A stretch of DNA of 64,000 nt from positions 124,001 to 188,000 of the forward strand of contig NZ_JBNAGH010000002.1 in assembly GCF_049801095.1 (NCBI RefSeq), written 5' to 3'. A program made the translations under genes and the position numbers. Source of the DNA: Dinoroseobacter sp049801095. Its GTDB lineage: Bacteria > Pseudomonadota > Alphaproteobacteria > Rhodobacterales > Rhodobacteraceae. The notes below the pieces were generated by a model that made no database searches, was not told where the DNA came from, and was given only the letters and a program-made list of their open reading frames with translations. Below, piece after piece: positions 1 to 9,033 of this stretch. How positions within the stretch are numbered: the stretch's first letter is position 1; each line of letters starts with the position of its first letter.

Positions 1-365
1 TCGTGGGCTCCGCGCACCGCAAGCCCCGCCTCCTCGAAGATCGCGATCACTTCCCGGAGGAGCCGGTCATCCCCCTGCCCGATCACCTTCATCAGGCGCG
101 GCACCAGCTTCAGGCTGAGCGGATGCAGTTTGGCCATATCTACCGGCGGGCGTTGCATGGCACCTGCAAAACAGACCTCGGTGATCCCGGCCTTGCGCAT
201 GTCCCGCAGAAGACGGCCCAAAGCCTCGACCCGAAACAAGGTGACATCCGGCAAATCCGGCGCAAAGCCTTCCAGCGCATAGACCCGGAACGGGCGCCCG
301 GCCTGGCCGAGCGTCTCGGCCAAAGCCAGCGGTAACCCGCCGCGTCCCGCGACCAGCGCCAGCAT
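1..365 (-). CDS. lpxI: LpxI, UDP-2,3-diacylglucosamine pyrophosphatase (3' part outside window)
   Basis: Translating the minus strand from the ATG at 365-363 gives a protein beginning MLALVAGRGGLPLALAET and continuing with CFAGAMQRPPVDMAKL and IGQGDDRLLREVIAIFEE. These are typical of LpxI, the cytoplasmic enzyme that hydrolyses UDP-2,3-diacylglucosamine to lipid X in lipid A synthesis and replaces LpxH in many alphaproteobacteria. The start codon overlaps the lpxA stop by one base (TGATG), so the two are translationally coupled. About 121 residues are visible; the C-terminal half runs off the window start, where lpxB would be expected next. The assignment rests on motif recognition plus the lpx context. 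Confidence 0.88.
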   Translation of the reverse strand, partial: MLALVAGRGGLPLALAETLGQAGRPFRVYALEGFAPDLPDVTLFRVEALGRLLRDMRKAGITEVCFAGAMQRPPVDMAKLHPLSLKLVPRLMKVIGQGDDRLLREVIAIFEEAGLAVRGAH

Positions 366-1165
366 CAGCGCGGCGTCAGGAAGGAGCGGTCGCTATCGGC
401 GAGGATGAAGGCCACGATCTCGCGCACATAATCGCTCTCGGTTTCGTCGCCGAGCCTCGCCGCGCGATCCATGAAGGCGCCTTCGCCCTGGGCGAGCATC
501 TGAAAGGCGGCCCGCAGGGCGGTGATGTCCTTGCGCGCGACACCACGGCGCTTCAGCCCCACGAGGTTGAGCCCGTCCAACTCGCCGCGCGGCCCTTGCA
601 CGAGGCCGTAAGGCATCACGTCATTGGTCACCATGGAAACCGCGCCGATAATGGCGCCCCGTCCGATCCGCACCCATTGGTGGATCCCGGAAAGGCCGCC
701 GACGATCACGTCATCGCCGATATTGCAGTGACCTGCGACGGCCGAGTTGTTCACCAGGATCACCCGGTCGCCGATGATCGCGTCATGGGCTACGTGGCAG
801 CCCGCCATGAAGAGCCCGTCATTGCCGATCTGTGTGACGCCGCCGCCACCCTCGGTGCCGGTATTCATGGTCACATGCTCGCGGATCCGGTTACGCTCCC
901 CCACCACGAGGCGTGAGCGTTCGCCCGCGAATTTCAGGTCCTGAGGGATCTCGCCGATGGTGGCGAAGGGGAAGATGACCGTCTCATCGCCGATCTCGGT
1001 CCAGCCTGTGACCACCGCATGGCTCTTGATCTCAACCGCGCGGCCAAGCGTAACCTCGGGTCCGATCACGCAGAGCGGGCCGATCTTGCAGTCGGGGCCG
1101 ATCGTGGCGCCGCCCTCGATGACCGCGCTCGGGTGGATCTGAGCGCTGGGATCGATCCCGCTCAT
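365..1165 (-). CDS. lpxA: LpxA, acyl-ACP--UDP-N-acetylglucosamine O-acyltransferase
   Basis: 266 residues, close to the usual ~260. It transfers a 3-hydroxyacyl chain from ACP to UDP-GlcNAc, the first step of lipid A synthesis in the cytoplasm. The N-terminal two thirds are left-handed beta-helix hexapeptide repeats, and the catalytic histidine lies in GCHVAHDAIIGD (about H127, equivalent to E. coli H125). The start at 1165 (MSGIDPSAQIHPSAV) is chosen because it overlaps the fabZ stop as ATGA; a longer open frame upstream has low-complexity Arg/Gly-rich sequence unlike the family. It sits between fabZ and lpxI in the same operon. Confidence 0.95.
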   Translation of the reverse strand: MSGIDPSAQIHPSAVIEGGATIGPDCKIGPLCVIGPEVTLGRAVEIKSHAVVTGWTEIGDETVIFPFATIGEIPQDLKFAGERSRLVVGERNRIREHVTMNTGTEGGGGVTQIGNDGLFMAGCHVAHDAIIGDRVILVNNSAVAGHCNIGDDVIVGGLSGIHQWVRIGRGAIIGAVSMVTNDVMPYGLVQGPRGELDGLNLVGLKRRGVARKDITALRAAFQMLAQGEGAFMDRAARLGDETESDYVREIVAFILADSDRSFLTPR

Positions 1166-1653
1166 GCGGCGTCCTTCGGCAGATCCATCATGGCGGTGAA
1201 CTCGGCCTCGGCGGCCAGCTCCCCATCCACCGTGGCCTTGCCCGCGAACTTCCAGACCTTGCCCCCGGGCTTGCCGCGCAGGGCCTCGACCGACAGCTCG
1301 ACCACATCGCCGGGCACCACCTTGCGGCGGAACTTGCACTTATCGATTCCCATGAAATAGACCAGCATGTCCTGATCCGCGATATCCATGGAGATCCCCA
1401 CCAGCAGGGCTGAGGTTTGGGCCAGAGCTTCGATGATCAGCACGCCCGGCATGATCGGCTCACCCGGGAAATGGCCCTGAAAATGCGGCTCGTTGAAGGT
1501 GACATTCTTGATGCCCGTAGCCGATTTGAACGGATCCATGGCGACGACCTTGTCCACCAGCAGGAACGGATAGCGATGGGGCAGGATCCGTTGGATCAAA
1601 TCAATATCCGCGGTTCGGACGATCTGCGGCTCCGGTGTCGCCGTGTCAGTCAT
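1162..1653 (-). CDS. fabZ: FabZ, 3-hydroxyacyl-ACP dehydratase
   Basis: 163 residues. FabZ dehydrates 3-hydroxyacyl-ACP in fatty-acid elongation and competes with LpxA for the same hydroxyacyl-ACP pool, which fits their coupling here. Seen: HRYPFLLVD near residues 26-34, then GHFPGEPIMPG with the catalytic His about 61, and LIIEALAQ with the catalytic Glu about 75. The start at 1653 (MTDTATPEP) fits family length; an upstream in-frame extension is Arg-rich and rejected. The stop overlaps the lpxA start by 4 bases. A skp-like gene lies 87 bases upstream, where lpxD stands in E. coli. Confidence 0.95.
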   Translation of the reverse strand: MTDTATPEPQIVRTADIDLIQRILPHRYPFLLVDKVVAMDPFKSATGIKNVTFNEPHFQGHFPGEPIMPGVLIIEALAQTSALLVGISMDIADQDMLVYFMGIDKCKFRRKVVPGDVVELSVEALRGKPGGKVWKFAGKATVDGELAAEAEFTAMMDLPKDAA

Positions 1654-1740
1654 GCCTGCTCTCCTCGATGTCTTGGGTCGTCTGGTGAGGTTTCGCCTAG
1701 CAAGCCCCGCGCCCTGTGACAAGGGAGCCGGTGGCGCAGG

Positions 1741-2364
1741 CTACTCCGCGGTGGGGGTCTCAGCCTCTGGCGCGGGCGGATCCGTCTCCAGCGCGTCGGG
1801 CGGCAGGGCCGTGCCCGCCTGGGCTTCCATCTCCGCCAGAGCGGCATTGACCCGGGCGATCGCCTCGTCGGTCACGTTGATCCGGTCATCTGAGAGAAAC
1901 ACCTGGCGCTGATCGAGGAATACGTAGGCCCCGTATTCGGACAGAAGCCCACCAAGGACCGGCAGCACAAGTTCCAGAAACCGCTGCCGCTGGCGGTCGC
2001 TCTCGGCCACGAGCTGCTGGGACTTGGCGTCCTGCTCTTCGCGGAAGCGGGACACCTGGGTATCGAACGCGTCGGCAGCTTCCCGAAAGGCCTCGGGCGT
2101 CATGGTCGGGCGCGCCTCGGTCAGTGCGCGCTCCTTCTCCACGAGATCCGCCTCGATCTGCCGGTTTTCGCGCGCCAGTTGGCGGGACGCCTCCTCGAGC
2201 GCGCGGTTGAGTTCCACCCCAAAGGTGCTTTCCGCAAAGAGACGATCCTGATCGAGGACCAGAACACTGCTGCGGATGTCTTGCTGCGCGGCACTCCCAC
2301 CGGCCCATGCCAGCATCAGCCCGGTCAGGACGCCAAAGGTCGCGCGACGATGCGAAGGACGCAT
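1741..2364 (-). CDS. skp: Skp/OmpH-family periplasmic chaperone
   Basis: About 207 residues from the ATG at 2364, which has an AGGTGG ribosome binding site; a GTG at 2373 is possible but less well placed. It has an N-terminal signal peptide (MRPSHRRATF, hydrophobic stretch, cleavage near GGSAA/QQ), then SVLVLDQDRLFAESTFG and a long charged coiled coil (about residues 50-130), the tentacle of OmpH/Skp proteins that hold unfolded outer-membrane proteins for BamA. The C terminus is an acidic Pro/Glu/Ala-rich tail. It lies directly downstream of bamA with about ten bases between them, the conserved arrangement. Confidence 0.85.
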   Translation of the reverse strand: MRPSHRRATFGVLTGLMLAWAGGSAAQQDIRSSVLVLDQDRLFAESTFGVELNRALEEASRQLARENRQIEADLVEKERALTEARPTMTPEAFREAADAFDTQVSRFREEQDAKSQQLVAESDRQRQRFLELVLPVLGGLLSEYGAYVFLDQRQVFLSDDRINVTDEAIARVNAALAEMEAQAGTALPPDALETDPPAPEAETPTAE

Positions 2365-2374
2365 GCGCGCCACC

Positions 2375-4699
2375 TCAGAAGCGGGTCGAGATAGTGAAGT
2401 CGAAATTGTTCTCTTCGTCGAAGTCTTCTTTCTTCACCGCACGCGAGAAGTTGAAGCGCAGGGGACCGATTGCGGTGTCCCAGAAGACCGAGATCCCGAT
2501 GGATGACCGAAATCGCAGGCTGTCATCGACTTCGACGCCATCAAAACCAACCGTATCATCCAGATCCCAGACAGAGCCAACATCGAAGAAGGCCCCGAAT
2601 TCGATCCCGTATTCCTCGGGCAGACCCAGCGGGAACTCAGCCTCAAATCGCGCAACTGCATAGTGATTGCCGCCCAGAGCGTCTTCGTTCGGGGCCGCGA
2701 GGTCGCGCGGTCCGGTACCGTTGGAAGCGAACCCGCGCAGCTGCGACCGTGACAGGAAGAAACGGTCCGTCACATTCGGTGCACTATCGCCGATCGGCGT
2801 GATCGTCCCACCCTCGATTGCGGCGCGCAGCAAGATGTCTTCGTTGAAGAAACGCCGCTCCGCGATGGCGCGGGCCTCGGTGACCACGAAGCTGTTGTCA
2901 CCCCCAACACCTTCCAGGCTCTGCCCGAAACTCAGGAGCACGCCCGCCGTCGGGTTGAGGCCCGACCGGCGTGTGTCGAAACTATAGGTGTAGCCGATAC
3001 GGGCGCCGGTTTCCTTGCCGATCTCACGGAGCAGGATGGGCGACGACAGCTCCTCATCTAGATCCGAAAGTTCCGTCTCGAAATAACCGACATTCAAGCC
3101 GAGACGACCGTTTTCGCTCACCGGGAAGGACAGACCGAAATCAATACCCGCCCGGTCAATGTCAAACTCGCGGTTCGAGTTATCGGAGCTGGTGACGCCG
3201 ATCGTTGTCGAAAAGCGCAGATCCCGCGAGAGGAAGGACGGCTCCACAAAGTTGAAGCTCACATTCTGATCGCCAGAGGTCCCATCAAAGCTGAGGGACA
3301 CTGTCTGGCCGCGCCCCAGAAAGTTCCGCTCAGTAAGTGCGACGACGAGGCCAAACCCGTCCTCGACCGAGAACGACCCGCCGAAGGAGAGCGACCCCGT
3401 GGGCGCCTCTTCAACATTCACATCCACAATGACCGTGTCATCAGATGAGCCGGGGCGGGTGTCCACATCCGCGTTGGCAAAGTATCCGAGCGCCCGGATC
3501 CTGTCCGCCGCTTGCCGGATCTCCCGCGGGTTGAACGGATCCCCTTCCACAGTGTCGAACTGGCGACGGATCACGCGGTCGAGCGTTGTGGCATTTCCTT
3601 CGATGTCGATGCGTTCAACGAAGACCCGCGGCCCGCGTTCCAGCACGAAATTCACATCGAGCGTGCCTTCGAGATCATTGCGGCTCACGCGCGGCGAGAC
3701 CCGTACAAAGTTCAGCCCTTGCTGCAAGGCGAGCCGCTCCAGGCGCGTGATCGTCCGATCAACCTTGGCAGGCGAATAGATCTCTCCCGGATCCAGATCG
3801 ATGGCCGCGATATAGGAGTCGATATCCACCTCGCGCAGATCGCTACTGGCCGTCAGCTCCCCTATGCGAAACTGCTGGCCTTCGCGTAGGGTGAAGGTGA
3901 CGAGCACTGCATCCCGCTCACGGGACAGCTCGGGCGCCACGGAGAGCACCTGGAAATCCACATAGCCGCGTGACGTGTAGAAATCCGTCAGAAGCTGTCG
4001 GTCAAACTCGATCCGGTCTTCGATGAAGCTGTCCGCGCGAATGACCTGGCGCAGGAAGCTGGCTTCCTTCGTGGCGAGAACCCGGCGCAGGCGTCGATCC
4101 GAATAGACCCGGTTGCCGACGAAACTGATCCGCTCGTTCTCAACGACCGCGCCCTCGGTGACTTCAAAAACCAGATCGACGCGGTTGTCGCTGCGGCGGA
4201 TGATGACCGGGGTCACCGTGGCGGCCAGTCGACCGCTCACACGGTAGGCCTCGACAATCGCGGCCGCCCCGGCTTCGGCTATGGCTGGGTTGTACACTTG
4301 GCGTGGGCCCGCCTCGATCAAGGGGAGCAGAACATCGTCGTCCAGACGCCGGTTCCCCTCAACCGCGATCTGGTTGATCGTGGGGTACTCGACCACGTCA
4401 ATCACCAGCGTGCCACCCCGGGGCGTGATCTCGACGGATTCGAAGAGGCCCGAGGCCTGGATGCGGTTGAACGCGTCGTTCAACTCGCCCGCGGTCACAG
4501 TCTGGCCCCGGTCGATCTGCGCAAAGCTCAGGATCGTCGCGGCCTCGATCCGCTGGTTGCCGTTAATCTCAACCCGGTCAAAGCGAAAATCTTGCGCCGC
4601 ACCCATATTTGGGGCGCTGACGCTCAGCATCATACCAAGGAATGTAGCCATCAGGACGCGTAACGCGGACGTGCCCAACCTCGGAATCCAGCTAATCAT
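2375..4699 (-). CDS. bamA: BamA, outer-membrane protein assembly factor
   Basis: 774 residues from the ATG at 4699 (MISWIPRLGTSALRV), chosen because a signal peptide ending near GAAQ/DFRF follows; upstream in-frame sequence does not resemble a leader. After the signal come five POTRA domains (about 35-430; for example FRFDRVEINGNQRIEAATI) and a C-terminal 16-stranded beta-barrel. The L6 motif appears as SQLRGFASNGTGPRD (LRGF for the usual VRGF), and the protein ends in an aromatic residue (ISTRF), the Bam recognition signal. It inserts beta-barrel proteins in the outer membrane. It lies between rseP (143 bases upstream) and skp. Confidence 0.96.
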   Translation of the reverse strand: MISWIPRLGTSALRVLMATFLGMMLSVSAPNMGAAQDFRFDRVEINGNQRIEAATILSFAQIDRGQTVTAGELNDAFNRIQASGLFESVEITPRGGTLVIDVVEYPTINQIAVEGNRRLDDDVLLPLIEAGPRQVYNPAIAEAGAAAIVEAYRVSGRLAATVTPVIIRRSDNRVDLVFEVTEGAVVENERISFVGNRVYSDRRLRRVLATKEASFLRQVIRADSFIEDRIEFDRQLLTDFYTSRGYVDFQVLSVAPELSRERDAVLVTFTLREGQQFRIGELTASSDLREVDIDSYIAAIDLDPGEIYSPAKVDRTITRLERLALQQGLNFVRVSPRVSRNDLEGTLDVNFVLERGPRVFVERIDIEGNATTLDRVIRRQFDTVEGDPFNPREIRQAADRIRALGYFANADVDTRPGSSDDTVIVDVNVEEAPTGSLSFGGSFSVEDGFGLVVALTERNFLGRGQTVSLSFDGTSGDQNVSFNFVEPSFLSRDLRFSTTIGVTSSDNSNREFDIDRAGIDFGLSFPVSENGRLGLNVGYFETELSDLDEELSSPILLREIGKETGARIGYTYSFDTRRSGLNPTAGVLLSFGQSLEGVGGDNSFVVTEARAIAERRFFNEDILLRAAIEGGTITPIGDSAPNVTDRFFLSRSQLRGFASNGTGPRDLAAPNEDALGGNHYAVARFEAEFPLGLPEEYGIEFGAFFDVGSVWDLDDTVGFDGVEVDDSLRFRSSIGISVFWDTAIGPLRFNFSRAVKKEDFDEENNFDFTISTRF

Positions 4700-4841
4700 A
4701 GAATCTGCCCCGCACCTTGCCTGTCCTTGTCCCGTAGCCGGAACAGCGGGGATTGTCAAAAAAACGCCGGGCTTTCTTGCGAGTTTTCGCGTGTCCTTCT
4801 GCCGCGCGGCCTGGCCCCGCTCGGGGCGGCAGGCCACCGCG

Positions 4842-6179
4842 TTAGGGGCAGAAGAGATCGTTGCTCAGCGCAAAGACCATCAAGGTCAACAACATGGCGA
4901 GCCCTGCGGTCATCATCACCCGGAGCGCCTTGTCGCTGGGCGGACGTCCGGTGACGGCCTCATAGGCATGAAAGACCAGATGGCCGCCATCCAGAACTGG
5001 CACCGGGAAGAGGTTCAACATACCCACCGCCGTGGACAACACCGCGATGAACCAGATGAACTGGTCGAGCCCTTGGGACGCCACAGCACCCGAGGTTTCG
5101 GCGATCCCGATCGGGCCGGAGATATTGCAGGTGCTGATCGCGCCCGTGATCATGTGCCAGAGCCCCGAGAGCGACGAGCGGATGATGAAGATCATCTGCT
5201 CCACCCCCTGCCACAGGGCGGCGAAGGGACCCGGCGTTACTGTCTCGGGCTCAAAGAACATGCCCCCGGTGATCCCGATCAGCCAGCGGGTCTCAAACCC
5301 GCCTTCGGGCAGGGGCAGATCCATGCGGCGCGGTGCGACGGCAATCGTCAGCTCCGTGCCACTGCGCCAGACCTGCATTGCAAGTTCCGCTCCGGCAGAG
5401 GCCTCGACCGCCTCGCGCAGATCTTCGAACGCATAGACCGGCGTGCCATCGATGGCGATGATCACATCGCCCACCTCGAAGCCCTCATCCATCGCCGCGC
5501 TGCGCGGCTGCAGCCCGGAGACCAGCGGCGGCATCAGGTACGGCCCCGTCACATCGCGGGTCGATCCGTCGCGATCCACCGTGTAGGTCAACTCCGGCTG
5601 ACGTGGCAGGGTCTCCCGCAGGGCATTCAGCGCGACATAATCAGGCGTCGCCTGCCCTTCGATCGCGGTGATGACATCGCCGCTGCGCAGCTCGGAATTG
5701 GCCACGGGCACATCTACCAGCGCGCCAATCGTCGGACGCTCGGTCGCGGTGCCCTGCCAGAAGATCATGGAGCCAAAGACCACAATCGACAGAATGAAGT
5801 TGAAGACCGGCCCGGCCGCCACGGTCGCCGCCCGCTTCCAGAGCTTCGCGCCATGCATGGTCCGCGACAACTCCGCCTCCGACAGGGCGCCCATCGCCTC
5901 GCCATCCTTGCCGCTGGCCGCGTCGCTATCCCCGAGAAACTTCACATAGCCGCCGAAGGGCAGTGCTGCGACCTGCCACTGGGTGCCGCGCTTGTCGACC
6001 CGGCTATAGAGCACCGGCCCAAAGCCCAGGGAAAACACCTCCGCATGGATCCCGCACCAGCGCCCGACGATGTAATGGCCGTATTCGTGAATGGCGACGA
6101 TGATGCTGAGGGCGACCACGAAGGCGATCACGGTGAAAGCGAGCCCGCCAAAGGAGGGGATCAGTCCGACAAGGTCCAA
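4842..6179 (-). CDS. rseP: RseP-family site-2 (intramembrane) metalloprotease
   Basis: 445 residues if translation starts at the TTG at 6179, which has an AAGGA ribosome binding site six bases upstream; an in-frame extension to 6281 overlaps dxr and does not look like protein. The zinc motif HEYGH is at residues 31-35 inside the first membrane segment. One or two PDZ-type domains follow (about 120-310; GDVITAIEGQ and GDVIIAIDGTPV), then the second active-site motif in NLFPVPVLDGGHLVFH. The family cleaves anti-sigma factors and leftover signal peptides in the inner membrane. It follows dxr by 26 bases and precedes bamA. Confidence 0.92.
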   Translation of the reverse strand: MDLVGLIPSFGGLAFTVIAFVVALSIIVAIHEYGHYIVGRWCGIHAEVFSLGFGPVLYSRVDKRGTQWQVAALPFGGYVKFLGDSDAASGKDGEAMGALSEAELSRTMHGAKLWKRAATVAAGPVFNFILSIVVFGSMIFWQGTATERPTIGALVDVPVANSELRSGDVITAIEGQATPDYVALNALRETLPRQPELTYTVDRDGSTRDVTGPYLMPPLVSGLQPRSAAMDEGFEVGDVIIAIDGTPVYAFEDLREAVEASAGAELAMQVWRSGTELTIAVAPRRMDLPLPEGGFETRWLIGITGGMFFEPETVTPGPFAALWQGVEQMIFIIRSSLSGLWHMITGAISTCNISGPIGIAETSGAVASQGLDQFIWFIAVLSTAVGMLNLFPVPVLDGGHLVFHAYEAVTGRPPSDKALRVMMTAGLAMLLTLMVFALSNDLFCP

Positions 6180-6205
6180 GAGATGTCCTTCGCTAGATGC
6201 TGTCT

Positions 6206-7387
6206 TCAGCGGTTTGACGCGCGGGCCGCAGCCTCGCGTGCGGCCATATTCCTTGCGAGATGGTCCACTTCCGCGACGCAATCAAGGCTTTGTGGTGGAA
6301 TCGACAGACTTGTGTCCCGGTCCATCCCCTCCAGTGTCGCCTCGACCACCGCGGCCATGTCGAGAAATCCGATCTGTTCGGCGATAAACGCATCGAGCGC
6401 GGCCTCTTTCGCGGCGTTGAACACCGCACCCGCGCGCCCGCCCGTAGCCATGACCTCGCGCGCGAGACGCAGGGCCGGGAAGCGCAGTTCATCCGGACGC
6501 TCAAAGCTGAGATTGCCAATGGCTGCGAGATCCAGCCGTGCCACGGGCAGATCGCGCCGCTCCGGCCAGTGGAGCGCATAGCCGATCGCGTGGCGCATAT
6601 CGGGCGCACCGAGATGGGCCATCAAGGCGCCATCCTTGAAGCCGACCAACGCATGGACAATGGATCCGGGATGCACCACGGCCTCGATCCGCTCAGGGTC
6701 GATCCCGAAAAACTCTCGTGTTTCAATGAGCTCCAGCGCCTTGTTGAACATGGAGGCACTGTCGATGCTGATCCGTTGACCCATATCCCAGTTCGGATGC
6801 GCCACGGCCTCGGCCAAGGTCGCCTTGGCAATCGCATCGAGAGGCCAGTCGCGGAACGGGCCCCCGCTGGCCGTGATGACGATCCGTTCGACCGCCTCCA
6901 TATCCTCGCCCACCAGCGCCTGAAACACGGCCGAATGCTCGCTATCCACGGGCAGGATCCGGGCGTCATGGGCGCGCGCCTCGGCCAGTAGGAGCGGACC
7001 GGCGGTCACAAGACTTTCCTTGTTCGCCAGCGCCAGGGACCCGCCATGGCGCAAGGCCGCAAAGCCGGGATAGAGACCGGCCGCCCCGACAATCGCGCTC
7101 ATCACCCATTCCGCAGGCCGATCCGCCGCATCACAGAGCGCTTGGGCCCCGGCGGCAACCTCCACCCCTGAGCCTGCGAGCGCCGCGCGCAGATCCTCGA
7201 GCCGGTCCTCATAGGCGGTGATGGCGATATCCGCCTGCAATTTGCGGGCCTGTTCGGCCAGAAGCGCGATATTGCCGCCACCGGACAGGGCCACGACATC
7301 ATAGGCCGCAGGATCCCGCTCGATCAGATCAACCGTGTTCTGGCCGATGGAGCCGGTGGACCCAAAGATTGAGATGCGTCGTGCCAT
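6206..7387 (-). CDS. dxr: Dxr, 1-deoxy-D-xylulose-5-phosphate reductoisomerase
   Basis: 393 residues. It converts DXP to 2-C-methyl-erythritol 4-phosphate with NADPH, the committed step of the MEP isoprenoid pathway, which feeds the UppS product encoded nearby. Seen: NADPH-binding RRISIFGSTGSIGQNT at the N terminus, LALANKESLVTAG, the substrate loop ASGGPFRDW, and NWDMGQRISIDSASMFNKAL. The ATG at 7387 is chosen because it directly precedes the nucleotide-binding motif and has a GGGGGGAGA ribosome binding site. It lies 25 bases after cdsA, same strand. Confidence 0.96.
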   Translation of the reverse strand: MARRISIFGSTGSIGQNTVDLIERDPAAYDVVALSGGGNIALLAEQARKLQADIAITAYEDRLEDLRAALAGSGVEVAAGAQALCDAADRPAEWVMSAIVGAAGLYPGFAALRHGGSLALANKESLVTAGPLLLAEARAHDARILPVDSEHSAVFQALVGEDMEAVERIVITASGGPFRDWPLDAIAKATLAEAVAHPNWDMGQRISIDSASMFNKALELIETREFFGIDPERIEAVVHPGSIVHALVGFKDGALMAHLGAPDMRHAIGYALHWPERRDLPVARLDLAAIGNLSFERPDELRFPALRLAREVMATGGRAGAVFNAAKEAALDAFIAEQIGFLDMAAVVEATLEGMDRDTSLSIPPQSLDCVAEVDHLARNMAAREAAARASNR

Positions 7388-7412
7388 GCTGTCGTCTCCC
7401 CCCCGCGTCTTG

Positions 7413-8204
7413 TTACAGGGGGAGCGGCGGGAAATCGATGATCTGTTCGACCAGCAGCAGAAGAACCGAGGCGCCAAGCATTCCGTCGAACCGGTCCAGC
7501 AAGCCGCCATGCCCCGGGATCAGGGCAGAACTGTCCTTGACCCCGGCCCGGCGCTTGAGCGCGCTTTCCGTGACATCGCCCATCTGGCTTGCCATGGCGA
7601 GCGCGATGGAAATCCCGATCAACTCGGAGCCCGCAATGGTCTGGGTCATGAAGATCCAGCCGACGATCCCGGCCCCGATCCAGCCCGCGCCCGTGCCCGA
7701 CCAGGTTTTCTTGGGGCTGACCTTGGGCCAGAATTTCGGCCCGCCGATGATCCGGCCCGCGAAATACCCGGCCACATCCGTGACCACGACAACGAGCACG
7801 AGCCAGAGCATCCAGATCATGCCGAAATCCTGCCGCAGCACCCAGAGACCCAGACCGGCCACGCCGATAAAGGCGGTGTAGAGGGCAAAGACCCGGCGGG
7901 AGCTTTCGAACCTCCCGACCCCGATCATCGCCGGCAGCAGTAAGAGCGGGAGCGCAAAGCCCAAGGGCAGCACCGCGCAGGAGGCCAGCGCCGCCCCGGC
8001 AGCCGTGGCCACGACCACCGCCCCGCGTTGGTCTTCGGGGGCGATCATCCGGGCCAGTTCCCAGACCATGGCCCCGACCACCAATGCGAGCAGAAGAAGA
8101 AAGAGCGTCCCGCCGACCCAGATCGCCGTCACGCCCACCGCGACCATGACCACTGCCGAGCCGAGGCGCGGCAAGAGGTCGTCGAAGCTGGCCTTGGCTG
8201 GCAT
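7413..8204 (-). CDS. cdsA: CdsA, phosphatidate cytidylyltransferase
   Basis: 263 residues with about seven hydrophobic segments, an inner-membrane enzyme making CDP-diacylglycerol from phosphatidate and CTP for all phospholipids. The C-terminal family signature is complete: SALKRRAGVKDSS followed by ALIPGHGGLLDRFDG. SPKKTWSGT in the middle is also typical. It follows uppS by 19 bases and precedes dxr by 25, the standard proteobacterial order. Nothing is odd about it. Confidence 0.95.
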   Translation of the reverse strand: MPAKASFDDLLPRLGSAVVMVAVGVTAIWVGGTLFLLLLALVVGAMVWELARMIAPEDQRGAVVVATAAGAALASCAVLPLGFALPLLLLPAMIGVGRFESSRRVFALYTAFIGVAGLGLWVLRQDFGMIWMLWLVLVVVVTDVAGYFAGRIIGGPKFWPKVSPKKTWSGTGAGWIGAGIVGWIFMTQTIAGSELIGISIALAMASQMGDVTESALKRRAGVKDSSALIPGHGGLLDRFDGMLGASVLLLLVEQIIDFPPLPL

Positions 8205-8223
8205 TCAGGCGGGGTCCGCAGGC

Positions 8224-8967
8224 TCAGGCAATCGCGCCGAAGCGACGCGAGCGGCCTCCGAAGCGGTCGACCACTTCGGCAAAGATCTCGGGCGTGAAGT
8301 CGGGCCAGAGCGTGTCGATGAACTCATATTCCGCATAGGCCGACTGCCAGAGCAGGAAGTTCGAGATGCGCGCTTCGCCCGAGGTGCGGATCACCAGATC
8401 CGGGTCCGGCAGCACGCAAGTATCGAGGTAATGGGTCAGCGTGGTCTCATCTACGCTCTCGGCGTCGAGCCGTCCGGCGGCCACCTCTTGCGCGAGGCGC
8501 TTGGTGGCACGGGCCACCTCGTCCCGCCCGCCATAGTTCAGCGCGATGGTCAGGTTGACCCGCGTGTTATGGGCGGTCAGTTCCTCGACCTCATCCATCA
8601 GGTCGCGCAGTTTCTCATCGAGCCGCACGCGGTCGCCGATGAAGCGCACCCGCACGCCTTCGCGCAGAAAGCCCTGCATTTCCTTGCTGATATAGCGCCG
8701 GAAGAGGCTCATGAGGCCCGAAACCTCGCTCTGCGTCCGCTTCCAGTTCTCGGTCGAGAAGGCAAAGATCGTCAGATACTCGATCCCGAGATCCGGGCAG
8801 GCCTCGACCACCGCGCGCACCCGGCGCGCCCCGGCCTGGTGCCCGAAGAGCCGCGGGCGTCCGCGCTCCTGTGCCCAGCGGCCATTGCCATCCATGATGA
8901 TCGCGACATGGCGGGGGCCGCCATCGCCACCAGAGGCCTTAAGCTGTGTCTGTGCTGCCTTTTGCAT
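8224..8967 (-). CDS. uppS: UppS, undecaprenyl (polyprenyl) diphosphate synthase
   Basis: 247 residues, the normal length for a cis-prenyltransferase. It condenses isopentenyl diphosphate units on farnesyl diphosphate to give the C55 carrier used for peptidoglycan and other envelope polymers. Seen: AIIMDGNGRWAQERG with the Mg2+-binding Asp, FGHQAGARRVR, FAFSTENWKR, and the C-terminal RTSGEARISNFLLWQ and EFIDTLWPDF. The ATG at 8967 (MQKAAQTQLKAS) follows a GGGAGG. It lies between frr and cdsA. Confidence 0.96.
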   Translation of the reverse strand: MQKAAQTQLKASGGDGGPRHVAIIMDGNGRWAQERGRPRLFGHQAGARRVRAVVEACPDLGIEYLTIFAFSTENWKRTQSEVSGLMSLFRRYISKEMQGFLREGVRVRFIGDRVRLDEKLRDLMDEVEELTAHNTRVNLTIALNYGGRDEVARATKRLAQEVAAGRLDAESVDETTLTHYLDTCVLPDPDLVIRTSGEARISNFLLWQSAYAEYEFIDTLWPDFTPEIFAEVVDRFGGRSRRFGAIA

Positions 8968-9033
8968 CTTCGTCTCGCTTTCGCTGCCTCCCGATTTGAT
9001 CCAGAGCCCGCCCGGAGGCGGACCGTCGCCCGA

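Noticed and set aside
4281..6581. 766-codon plus-strand open frame across bamA and rseP
   Set aside because: It is antisense to two well-supported genes and its translation is Arg/His/Pro-rich without domains, as expected from high-GC shadow frames.
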